Below, in pieces: positions 1-6,726 of a DNA stretch of 15,804 bases. The position numbers and the translations under genes are program-made. Position 1 is the first letter of the stretch. The number at the start of each line of letters is the position of its first letter. The DNA is from Candidatus Eiseniibacteriota bacterium (GTDB lineage Bacteria > Eisenbacteria > RBG-16-71-46 > SZUA-252), in NCBI GenBank assembly GCA_016880395.1, contig JAEHDN010000140.1, positions 1 to 15,804 on the forward strand. Direction: 5' to 3'. The notes beneath the pieces are model-generated. The model was given only the letters and a program-made list of their open reading frames with translations. It had not been told where the DNA came from and made no database searches.

Positions 1-307
1 GAGGAGCCGGAGCGGCGGCGGCCGGAGCGCCCGTCGCGGGCGCGACCGGAGCGCGCTCCACCCAATCCGGAGCCGGAGGCCCGTACACGATGGACGGGGG
101 CGTCGCGACGGGACGGGACTGCGGGCGCGGCGTGGCCACGGCCGCCGGCGACGTCGCCACCGTCGGCATCTTCGTCGGCGCCACGGGACGCGTGAGCAGG
201 AACACGCCGGCGGCGATCAGAACCGCCAGCACGAGCAGGAGGACGAGGCCGATCCGGCTCTGGAAGAGCTTACTTTGCGGCAGCGCTAGGCTGCTTGGCA
301 GGTTCAT
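1..307 (-). CDS. Membrane-anchored Pro/Ala-rich protein in the pilP position (3' end cut by window edge)
   Basis: The reading frame is open from ATG 307 to the left edge, giving 102 residues and no stop. Residues 1-18 are a short N-terminal region ending in basic residues, 19-38 are one hydrophobic helix, and from about 40 the chain is rich in Pro, Ala and Thr, like a periplasm-spanning linker. The start overlaps the pilO 3' end by 38 bp but has a clear Shine-Dalgarno (GAGGGG, 7 nt upstream). Directly after pilO one expects pilP, whose product links PilN/PilO to the secretin PilQ. Classical PilP is a lipoprotein. Here the helix has no lipobox cysteine, so the protein would be anchored by an uncleaved helix. 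The folded domain that would settle the identity lies outside the window. It could instead be a TonB-like or other periplasmic linker protein. The gene is likely real; the PilP role is inferred from position only. Confidence 0.72.
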   Translation of the reverse strand, partial: MNLPSSLALPQSKLFQSRIGLVLLLVLAVLIAAGVFLLTRPVAPTKMPTVATSPAAVATPRPQSRPVATPPSIVYGPPAPDWVERAPVAPATGAPAAAAPAP

Positions 308-878
308 TCGGGTTCCCCTCGGCCAGCGTGTAGGCAGTCGCGACGAACTCGGCCTGGACGGTGTCGTCCAGGTCTCCCTTGTCAAAGCCCTTGACCCGGA
401 GCTGGGTCACGTTCACCAGCCGGGACAGCTCGGCGATCTCGTTCAGGAACGCGCCCGCGTGATGGAAGCCGCCCGTGACGGTCACCTGAACCGGGTTCTC
501 CGTGAAATCGGGCGTCGGATGCGGCTCGCTGGGCTTGAAGAGGACGAACTTCACGCCGGCCTCCTGGCCCGCGATCGTCACCTTGCGAAGCAGACTCGCC
601 ACTTCCTTCTGCGTGGGCAGGAGCTCCGCCGCCACGGCCCAGCGCTGGTTCAGGAGCGCGAACTCCCTCTTGAGCTCCGGGAGACGGTTCACGAGCTGCT
701 GTGCCTTCGTCAGCTCGTTCATCTCCTTCGTGTAATCCGCCTTGAGCGCGCTGATCTCCTTCGACCTTGCCTTGTAGTTGAACGGCACGTAGTCGGCGAT
801 CACGTAGAAATACACGAGGACCGCCGTCCCCAGGCCGACCAGCATCAGCTTCTGCGTTTTCGGATCCTTGAAGTCCAT
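270..878 (-). CDS. pilO: Type IV pilus inner-membrane alignment protein PilO
   Basis: A 202-residue protein of normal PilO length. A short cytoplasmic N-terminus (MDFKDPKTQKL) is followed by one membrane helix (about 12-30), a periplasmic coiled coil rich in Lys, Glu and Leu (about 38-85), and a ferredoxin-like domain (about 95-190). The domain holds the PilO-typical stretch around FKPSEPHPTPDFTENPVQV and GGFHHAGAFLNEIAELSRLV. PilO pairs with PilN in the inner membrane and connects PilM to PilP and the secretin, working as a dynamic part of the pilus machine. The ATG lies 14 nt after the pilN stop, with CAGGGGAG just upstream. The last 38 bp overlap the next gene. The order pilM-N-O and the fold pattern make the assignment firm. 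Confidence 0.95.
   Translation of the reverse strand: MDFKDPKTQKLMLVGLGTAVLVYFYVIADYVPFNYKARSKEISALKADYTKEMNELTKAQQLVNRLPELKREFALLNQRWAVAAELLPTQKEVASLLRKVTIAGQEAGVKFVLFKPSEPHPTPDFTENPVQVTVTGGFHHAGAFLNEIAELSRLVNVTQLRVKGFDKGDLDDTVQAEFVATAYTLAEGNPNEPAKQPSAAAK
315..320 (-). promoter_or_regulatory. Ribosome binding site of the pilP-position gene
   Basis: GAGGGG on the minus strand, 7 nt before ATG 307. It lies inside the pilO coding sequence and supports a start that overlaps pilO by 38 bp. Confidence 0.6.
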
Positions 879-892
879 CGCTCTCCCCTGCG

Positions 893-1453
893 TCAGGCCG
901 GCTGGAACGTCATCTTGGCCGTGATCGTGAACTTCACCACGTTGCGCTGATCGATCTGGCCCTTCTCAGCGACGACCAGGTCGATGTCCCCGTAGAGCGG
1001 CGACGCCTCGAGGCGGGACATGAAGTCCGCGACGAGCAGATTCGAGAAGGTGATCCCTTCGATCTTCACCTGGTCGGGCCCGATCTCTTCGTAATTCGAC
1101 AGCCACAGATGGTCGGGCACGCAGCGGCTCAGCTCGTCGACGAGCTTCACGCGCCAGAGCCGGTTCTTGTCGAGGCTCGCGATCACGTTCAGACGCCGCG
1201 TGAGCTCCTCGCGCTTCTTTGTCAGCTCCTGGATGGTCTGGATCTGGGGGCGCAGCTTCTCGGCCTCCTCGCGCGCATGCGCGATGTCGGCCTTGAGGCG
1301 CGCGACCTGCATCGTCTGGATGATCGAGAAGGCGACGAGGAGGCCCGCGACGGCGATGAGCGCGAAGACCGGCACCATCGCGCCCAGGTTCGGCAGCACG
1401 ATCTTGCGCCGGACCTGGCGTTCATCGCGGGGCAAGAGATTGATGCGAATCAT
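893..1453 (-). CDS. pilN: Type IV pilus inner-membrane alignment protein PilN
   Basis: A 186-residue protein. The N-terminal tail MIRINLLPRDER is the conserved PilN peptide that binds the groove of PilM in the cytoplasm. One membrane helix follows at about 25-46, then a periplasmic coiled coil at about 50-98 (many Lys, Glu, Arg and Leu), then a ferredoxin-like domain to the end that contains IEGITFSNLLVADFMSRLE, typical of PilN. It dimerises with PilO and transmits the state of PilM to the periplasm. The start follows AGGGGGAG and lies 9 nt after the pilM stop, so the two genes are almost certainly co-translated from one message. The intact PilM-binding motif next to an intact pilM supports function. 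Nothing is missing or unusual in length. Confidence 0.95.
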   Translation of the reverse strand: MIRINLLPRDERQVRRKIVLPNLGAMVPVFALIAVAGLLVAFSIIQTMQVARLKADIAHAREEAEKLRPQIQTIQELTKKREELTRRLNVIASLDKNRLWRVKLVDELSRCVPDHLWLSNYEEIGPDQVKIEGITFSNLLVADFMSRLEASPLYGDIDLVVAEKGQIDQRNVVKFTITAKMTFQPA

Positions 1454-1462
1454 GGCTCCCCC

Positions 1463-2491
1463 TTATCGCAGCGCGAGGCCGATGGCGACGGTCAGCATGG
1501 GCGCGATCGACTCGGGCGCGTCCCCGCCGAAGAGACCTGGATCGAACGAGAGCCGCTGGACGGGATTCACGACGGTCACCGGCACGTGGTGCCGGCCGCT
1601 CAGGAAGTCCGTGAGCCCCGGAATGCGCGCGCTCCCGCCCGAGACGAGGATCCGGTCGATGCGGTCCGCGTCCCCCGCCGACTTGAGGAAGGAGATCGCG
1701 CGATCGATCTGCACCGAGAGGTCCTCGCACGCGGCCTGGACGATCGCCGTCACGTCGATGCCGCCGTCGCTCCGGCCGCGGAGCGCCTGGAGCGCCTCGG
1801 GCTGGCTCACGTTGTGGCGGCGCTGGATGCCCTCGACGAAGTTGTTCGAGCCCACCGAGAGGTCCTTCGTGAAGTGGGGCACGCCGTCCCGGACGATGTT
1901 CAGGTTCGTGATCTCGGCCCCGATGTTCACGAGCGCGACCGTCTCGCCCGGCACGAACTCGTAGTTGGCCTCGATCGCGTTCTGGATGGCGAAGGAGTCG
2001 ACGTCGATGATCGTCGGCGTGAGCCCGGCCTCGCGGATGATCTCGGCGTGGTTCTGGACCATGTCCTTCTTCGCCGCGACCAGGAGGACCTGCATCTTCT
2101 TGGCGTCGACGTTCGGATTGATGATCTGGAAGTCGAGCGACACGTCATTGATGTCATAGGGGACGTGCTGCTCGGCCTCCCACTGGATCGCCTCCTTGGC
2201 GTCTTCCTCGTTGAGGCGGTCCATGAGGATCTTCTTCACGATCACGGCGCGGCCCGACACGGCCGTCGCCACGCTCCGGTTCCGGATCTGACGCGACTCC
2301 ATCAGGTTCGTGATGGCCTCGTGCACCATCTGGCGATCCATGATCTCGCCGTCCACGATCGCCTCGGAGAGCGGCTCGGAGATCCCGTAGTTGACGAGAC
2401 GGTCCCCGGAGCGATCCCGGACGATCTCCACCACCTTGATCGAGCTCGAACCGATGTCGAGGCCGACGGTCGTCTTCTTCTTGCCGAACAT
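1463..2491 (-). CDS. pilM: Type IV pilus assembly actin-like ATPase PilM
   Basis: A 342-residue cytoplasmic protein of the FtsA/actin-like fold. The N-terminus MFGKKKTTVGLDIGSSSIKV has the FGxK(K/R) PilM opening and the first phosphate loop (D12, G14, S15). A second nucleotide segment reads VALVNIGAEITNLNIV, and near the C-terminus LVSGGSARIPGL is the adenosine motif. PilM binds nucleotide and the PilN tail, forming the cytoplasmic ring of the alignment complex. The frame is open upstream to 2578, but ATG 2491 is chosen because homology begins there and GGAG lies 6 nt ahead; the upstream codons have no PilM-like sequence and would cover the promoter. It is the first gene of the pilMNO operon and is preceded by a sigma-54-type promoter at 2567-2582. 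Confidence 0.96.
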   Translation of the reverse strand: MFGKKKTTVGLDIGSSSIKVVEIVRDRSGDRLVNYGISEPLSEAIVDGEIMDRQMVHEAITNLMESRQIRNRSVATAVSGRAVIVKKILMDRLNEEDAKEAIQWEAEQHVPYDINDVSLDFQIINPNVDAKKMQVLLVAAKKDMVQNHAEIIREAGLTPTIIDVDSFAIQNAIEANYEFVPGETVALVNIGAEITNLNIVRDGVPHFTKDLSVGSNNFVEGIQRRHNVSQPEALQALRGRSDGGIDVTAIVQAACEDLSVQIDRAISFLKSAGDADRIDRILVSGGSARIPGLTDFLSGRHHVPVTVVNPVQRLSFDPGLFGGDAPESIAPMLTVAIGLALR

Positions 2492-2566
2492 GGTTCGCTC
2501 CGATTGAGGTGGGTTTGCCGTTCCCCTGGCGCCCGACACTGGCAGGGGTCCGTCGCGGCTGGATCG

Positions 2567-2582
2567 AGCAAGTTCCATGCCA
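2567..2582 (-). promoter_or_regulatory. Sigma-54 (RpoN) -24/-12 promoter of the pilMNO operon
   Basis: The minus strand reads TGGCATGGAACTTGCT. This matches the RpoN consensus TGGCACG-N4-TTGCW at all positions but one, and the invariant GG (2581-2580) and GC (2569-2568) have the exact 10-nt spacing. Transcription would start near 2556, leaving a leader of about 65 nt before pilM ATG 2491. Such promoters need an NtrC-family activator; PilR is the usual one for pilus genes, which is an inference here. Confidence 0.72.
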
Positions 2583-2675
2583 CGATGCGCTCGCCCTGCA
2601 ACGTAAGTCTTTTTCGCCTAACAGGTTACGAGACGACTTCTTCGCGCCGCGCGCTTTGCGTGCGCGCCCGTTGCC

Positions 2676-2696
2676 GCTCGTGCATTCCGCACGCGC
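2676..2696. promoter_or_regulatory. Dyad CGTGC-N5-GCACG, possible activator site
   Basis: The sequence GCtCGTGCattccGCACGcGC is a 21-bp interrupted palindrome with two symmetric mismatch positions. It lies about 120-140 bp upstream of the predicted sigma-54 start at 2556, the usual distance for an NtrC-type enhancer. It is also about 100 bp upstream of the divergent rightward promoter. In GC-rich DNA short dyads arise by chance, so the role is speculative. Confidence 0.3.
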
Positions 2697-2762
2697 CGGT
2701 CGATCTCGATGCGACGACCACTCGCCGCGCGGCTCGTTTGCAGCCGGAAGCGGCCGGCTTCG

Positions 2763-2791
2763 TTGACCGGCCACCACCCCTCTGCTAGCTT
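2763..2791 (+). promoter_or_regulatory. Sigma-70-like promoter for the membrane glycosyltransferase pair; predicted leaderless mRNA
   Basis: TTGACC (2763-2768), then a 17-nt spacer, then TAGCTT (2786-2791) preceded by an extended -10 TG (2783-2784). Seven bases after the -10 hexamer comes ATG 2799, so transcription should start at or next to the start codon. No Shine-Dalgarno is visible before that ATG. Together these support a leaderless transcript. Confidence 0.6.
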
Positions 2792-2798
2792 GCCGCGC

Positions 2799-4412
2799 AT
2801 GCCCAAGAACGCCCGCGGCGCCGCCTGGATCGCCGCCCTGGTCGCTCTCTGGGTCTATGCGTCGACCTTGTCGCCGACCGTCGCGTGGCGGAACTTCGGC
2901 GAGGACTCGGGCGATCTGCTCGTGGCCTCGGCCACGCTCGGCATTCCCCATCCCACCGGCTATCCGCTCTACGTCCTGCTCGGACGGGTCGCGAGTCTCG
3001 TTCCGCTCGGCGCGACCGCGTTCCGCATCAATCTCGTCTCGGCTCTCGCCGGAGCCGCGGGCGTCTTCTTCATCGCCCGCTGGGCTCTCGAGCTCGCTCC
3101 CGCCGTCTCGTCGTCCGCGCTCGCGCTCGCCGCGCTCGCGGGGTCGCTCCTCTACGGACTATCGCTGGGCGCCTGGAGCCAGAGCGTCGTGGCGGAGGTC
3201 TACACGCTGAACGTCGCGTTCCTGGCCGCGATCCTCTGGGCGCTCGCGCGCTCCGAGCGGACCGGCGACAATCGCTTCCTTGCGCTCGCCGCCTATCTCC
3301 TCGGGCTCGGCCTCACGAACCACCTGCTCGTGCTGGCCGCGGCGCCCGCCGTCGCTCTCGTCGCGGGACGGCGCCTCATTTCGAAATCCATCGGCGTCGC
3401 AGGTTGCGTTCTGTTGCTCCTTTTGGTTGCCTGGGGCGTGACCCTGGACGCCTATCTGCCGATCCGGGCGTCCCTGGGACCGGAGTTCTCCTGGGGTGTT
3501 CCGAACACCCCCGAGCGCCTCTGGTGGGTGCTCTCCGGGGCCCAGTACCGGGGAAACTTCCTCGCACGCGGCTGGCTGGCTGTGGGCAGCCACCTCGTGC
3601 CGGGGCGGTGGTGGATGGACTTCGGCCCCGGGCTCCTGCTCCTGGCGGGCGGGCTCGCGGCGTGGGGACTCACGGCGGCCCGGGGGCGCGACGGGGCTCG
3701 TGGCCAGAGCCCAAGCCAGACCGAGGGCGCCGAGGGCGGAGCGGTCGGTCCCGCCCCGGCCGGGCCGGGCCGGGCGTCCGCGTGGCCGGCGCTCTCGGCA
3801 CTCGCCGCATCGCTCGTCCTCCTGTCCGCCTATTCGATCCCGGACGATGTCGGCTACTGGATGCCCGCGGCCGCGATCCTGTGCGGGCTCGGGGGAGCCG
3901 GGTTCGCGATCGCGTGGGAGCGGGCTCCGCGCGGTGGGCGGACCGCCCTGCCTCTGGCCGCGGCCGTCCTCGTCGCCCTCATGGCCCGCGCCCACTGGCC
4001 CGAGGTGGATGCTTCGACCGACCTGACCCCCTATCTCTATGCCCGGAGGAATCTCGAATCCGTCGAGTCGAACGCGCTCATCGTGAGCGACTACGACGGA
4101 CGCACGTTCGCTCTCTGGTTTTACGGGGCCACCGAGTTCCGGCGAAGCCATCCCGACCTCGCCATCGTGTACAAGGCCCTCCTCGTCTGGCCTTGGTACC
4201 GCTATCACATCGCGAAGCGCTATCGCGGACTCGTCCCGCCGTCCGGCCCGCCGGACGCGGATCTCCTCCTGAACCGGATCGTCGCGCGCAACGTGAAGAT
4301 CCGGCCCGTGTATCTCGTCCGGCAGGACCCCGCGCTCGTGCCGCTCTTCCGCACGGAACCGGTGGGGTACCCGCCGATTCCGATCTACCGCGTGCGCATC
4401 GCCCATCCATGA
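2799..4412 (+). CDS. DUF2723 (TMEM260-like) polytopic membrane protein, putative protein O-mannosyltransferase-type enzyme
   Basis: A 537-residue membrane protein. The N-terminal half matches DUF2723: an acidic pair in the first outer loop (FGEDSGDLL, E35/D36), then LGIPHPTGYPLYVLLGR and FRINLVSALAG, then WSQSVVAEVYTLN (about 126-138), GLGLTNHLL, and YLPIRA with FSWGVPNTP further on. Many helices fill residues 8-440, and a soluble tail of about 110 residues follows. Eukaryotic TMEM260 of this family transfers mannose to protein and the fold is GT-C-like; the bacterial substrate is unknown. The start at 2799 is chosen from the promoter spacing and because MPKNARG begins the homologous part; the frame extends upstream to 2709 without support. 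A Gly/Pro/Ala-rich loop at about 305-335 looks like a lineage-specific insertion. It overlaps the next gene by 4 bp. A role in pilin glycosylation is inferred from location. Confidence 0.85.
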   Translation: MPKNARGAAWIAALVALWVYASTLSPTVAWRNFGEDSGDLLVASATLGIPHPTGYPLYVLLGRVASLVPLGATAFRINLVSALAGAAGVFFIARWALELAPAVSSSALALAALAGSLLYGLSLGAWSQSVVAEVYTLNVAFLAAILWALARSERTGDNRFLALAAYLLGLGLTNHLLVLAAAPAVALVAGRRLISKSIGVAGCVLLLLLVAWGVTLDAYLPIRASLGPEFSWGVPNTPERLWWVLSGAQYRGNFLARGWLAVGSHLVPGRWWMDFGPGLLLLAGGLAAWGLTAARGRDGARGQSPSQTEGAEGGAVGPAPAGPGRASAWPALSALAASLVLLSAYSIPDDVGYWMPAAAILCGLGGAGFAIAWERAPRGGRTALPLAAAVLVALMARAHWPEVDASTDLTPYLYARRNLESVESNALIVSDYDGRTFALWFYGATEFRRSHPDLAIVYKALLVWPWYRYHIAKRYRGLVPPSGPPDADLLLNRIVARNVKIRPVYLVRQDPALVPLFRTEPVGYPPIPIYRVRIAHP

Positions 4413-6526
4413 CGACCCCTGGCGCGCGCGCATTCCTGACCCGCCGGGGCGGACTTCTCGTCACGCTCCTCATCCTCGCGGTCACCTGTTTCCACGCCGG
4501 GCGCATGCTGCGCACGGAATGGTCGATCACCGGGGGCGGGCTCTCGCTCCCCCTCGACGACAGCTTCATCTATCTCCAGTACTCGCGCGCCATCGCCGAG
4601 GGGCATCCCTTCGTGTACACGCCCGGCAACGCCCCCACGACCGGGGCGACCAGCCTCGGATACCCCATCCTGCTCCTCCCTCCGCACATCCTTCGGCTCC
4701 CCCCGACGATCTGCATCGCATGGGCGCTCGCGCTCGGGGTCGTCGGCTTCGCGGCAAGCGCGCTCCTCATGGTGCGGCTCGGGCGGCGCCTCGGCGGCGC
4801 CGTGGGAGGGGCGCTCGCGCTCGGGCTCTTCCTCCTGAGCGCGCAGCTGCTCTGGGGGTATATGAGCGGGATGGAGATCGCGCTCTACGCGACCGTCCTC
4901 CTCGCGACCGTTCACGCCTACCTGGACGAGCGACGCGAGGGCCGCTTCCCGACCCTCCGCTGGTGGCTCCTGGCGCTGGCGCTCGCCCGGCCGGAAGGGG
5001 CGATCTTCTGCTTCGTGTTCGGAGTCCTGATGCTGGCGGATCGCCATCGCGCGGCGCGCGCGGGAGCCCCGCTTCGGCTCCTCGAGCCGATCTCGATCCT
5101 CCCTTTCGTCGTGGGGGCGATTCCCTTCCTGGTCAATCTCGCCGTCACGGGATCGATCGAGTCGACCAGTTCCCAGGCGAAGTCCATCCTCTCCGAGCCC
5201 TATCGCGAGACCAGGATGAGCTACATCCGGGGCGCGCCTACGGTGTGGGGGAGCATTGCCGCGAGCTACGCGGGGCAGCTCCTGTACGACGAGCGCGGGC
5301 TCCCCTTCCGCCGCATGACGATCCCCTTCGAGATCGGGGTCGCGCTCTATCTCCTCTTCGCGATCGTCCCGCGCCGACGAACCTGGGAGGGCGGAGCCTG
5401 GCTCATGGCGCTCGTCGGCGTCGGGATCGTGGCCAACTCGATTCCCGTCCTCTGGCCGGTGCACCTCTTCCGCTACCAGCAGGGGCTCTATCCGCTCGTG
5501 CTCCTCGTGGCCGCTGCGGGATGGGGACGGCTCGCCGCATGGAGCAGGGAGCGTCTGCCCCGCGCGGCGGCCATCGCGGTCGCCTCCGCGGCACTCCTCG
5601 TGCCGGTCGTCGCCTGGGCCCCGAATCTCTGGAGGGCGGACGGGGAGATCGCCCTCTACTACGCGCACAACTGCGAGAACATCCTCCACCAACAGGTCCG
5701 CGTCGGGCAGTGGATCGACCAGAACCTGCCCCGGAACGCCCTCGTGGGCCTGAACGACGCGGGCGCGATCGCGTATTACGGACACCGCTCGACGGTCGAC
5801 ATGATCGGTCTCACGACGGCCGGGTTCGCACGGGTGTACCGCTCCGGGCTCGGCTGCCTCTTCGAGCACATCCGCCGTCTCCCGTCCGGGCACCTTCCGA
5901 CCTATTTCGCGATCTATCCGGAGTGGTTTCCCTACTGGGGGGAGAGCGGCATCCTGGGCCCCGAGGCGTTCCGCGCGCACCTCGGCTTCAACACCATCAC
6001 GGGCGGCAACGACATGGTCGTCTACCCCGCGTCATGGATCGACGTGCGCACCACCGACCGTCCCGCTCTGGCGCCGACCTCGCTCGCAGGCCTCCGGCTC
6101 ACCGACTCGATCGACCTGGCGTGGCTGGAGGACGAGGCGCGACATGAGTGGAGGGCCGAGCCGGAGGCGATCGATGTGCTGCGACGCCACGCCTACGCCG
6201 ATCGGCCCCGACCGCTCACGGACGCCGGTCGCATCGTCCGGAGGAGCGAGCGCTTCAGGGCGGCCGTCGAGCCCGGCCGCGATCTCACGATCGTCATGCG
6301 GACCGACGCCTGGTATCCGAGCCGACTCCGGGTCGAGGTGGACGGCGCCCCCGCCGGCACCTGGACGATCGCGTTCTCCGAGTCCGCCTGGATCGAGCCC
6401 GCGATGACCATCCCCGGCCGCCTCCTCAAGCGCTCTCGTCCCGAATTCCGCATCACCCGCGACGAGCCCACCGACCAGAACGAGCACCGCGACTACGCCC
6501 CCTTCCACTACTGGTTCTATCAATGA
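4409..6526 (+). CDS. GT-C-type polytopic membrane glycosyltransferase-like protein
   Basis: A 705-residue protein starting at an ATGA overlap with the preceding gene. After a first helix (about 15-31) comes the outer loop LSLPLDDSFIYLQYSRAIAE with the Asp pair D50-D51 and FVYTPGNAPTTGATS. This is the pattern of lipid-linked-sugar GT-C enzymes (ArnT/AftB-like DDxxIxxRYAxNLAxGxGxVYNPGE). Later come SGMEIALY (about 153-160) and LARPEGAIF (about 192-200), also typical of that group. About ten helices reach residue 410. The rest is a periplasmic region whose last 90 residues look like a beta-sandwich. The likely substrate is a polyprenyl-phosphate sugar, and the acceptor is unknown. The frame is open far upstream within the preceding gene, but that part is only its shadow. 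Enzyme class is likely; specificity cannot be read. Confidence 0.82.
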   Translation: MTTPGARAFLTRRGGLLVTLLILAVTCFHAGRMLRTEWSITGGGLSLPLDDSFIYLQYSRAIAEGHPFVYTPGNAPTTGATSLGYPILLLPPHILRLPPTICIAWALALGVVGFAASALLMVRLGRRLGGAVGGALALGLFLLSAQLLWGYMSGMEIALYATVLLATVHAYLDERREGRFPTLRWWLLALALARPEGAIFCFVFGVLMLADRHRAARAGAPLRLLEPISILPFVVGAIPFLVNLAVTGSIESTSSQAKSILSEPYRETRMSYIRGAPTVWGSIAASYAGQLLYDERGLPFRRMTIPFEIGVALYLLFAIVPRRRTWEGGAWLMALVGVGIVANSIPVLWPVHLFRYQQGLYPLVLLVAAAGWGRLAAWSRERLPRAAAIAVASAALLVPVVAWAPNLWRADGEIALYYAHNCENILHQQVRVGQWIDQNLPRNALVGLNDAGAIAYYGHRSTVDMIGLTTAGFARVYRSGLGCLFEHIRRLPSGHLPTYFAIYPEWFPYWGESGILGPEAFRAHLGFNTITGGNDMVVYPASWIDVRTTDRPALAPTSLAGLRLTDSIDLAWLEDEARHEWRAEPEAIDVLRRHAYADRPRPLTDAGRIVRRSERFRAAVEPGRDLTIVMRTDAWYPSRLRVEVDGAPAGTWTIAFSESAWIEPAMTIPGRLLKRSRPEFRITRDEPTDQNEHRDYAPFHYWFYQ

Positions 6527-6590
6527 GGAACGATCGGGGCGGCGGGAATGGACAGGATGGGTTGGGGAGCCGCCCCGGAGCAGGGGGGGA

Positions 6591-6720
6591 GGGTCAGGCC
6601 AGGGGATGACCAGAGGGCGCCTCCGCAGCGGAGCGCGAAGCGAAGGCAGCGCCCGGAGGTCATCCCCTGACCTGGCCCGGGCGCATCAGCACCGGAGGTC
6701 CTCCCTGACCTAGCCCGGGC
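6591..6720. repeat. Compound palindromic/direct repeat in the convergent intergenic gap
   Basis: Arms 6591-6611 and 6658-6678 are reverse complements at 19 of 21 bases (core AGGGGATGACC / GGTCATCCCCT). They enclose a 46-nt loop that contains further pairing (6615-6620 with 6649-6654; hairpin 6621-6633, CTCCG/CGGAG). The second arm, 6653-6682, is repeated directly at 6692-6720 with few differences (both begin CCGGAGGTC and end GCCCGGGC). It sits between two convergent genes, so it may end transcription from both sides, but it has no U-tract. A REP-like dispersed element is an equal possibility. Confidence 0.7.
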
Positions 6721-6726
6721 CAGCGG

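Noticed and set aside
90..950. Plus-strand open frame of 286 codons opposite pilO and the next gene
   Set aside because: It is antisense to a clear PilO; the composition is Arg/Leu-rich as expected for a shadow frame in GC-rich DNA, and it has no recognisable domain.
2492..2578. Longer pilM start (29 extra codons)
   Set aside because: The added residues are not PilM-like and the region holds the sigma-54 promoter and the predicted transcript start.
2649..2667. GCGCGC/GCGCGC hairpin in the divergent region as an operator
   Set aside because: The 6-bp stem is made only of G and C in very GC-rich DNA and is likely to arise by chance; there is no second copy near the other operon.
1109..2788. 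Plus-strand open frame of 559 codons opposite pilM and pilN
   Set aside because: It is antisense to two well-supported pilus genes, full of Asp/Arg/His repeats without domain character, and it runs across the promoter region.
2885..4408. Upstream extension making a 1213-residue fusion protein ending at 6526
   Set aside because: The extension is the second frame of the DUF2723 gene; real sequence starts at ATG 4409, which forms a normal ATGA overlap.
6591..6678. Classical Rho-independent terminator
   Set aside because: The stem is strong but the loop is 46 nt and no run of T follows on either strand; it is kept as a repeat with a possible termination role only.
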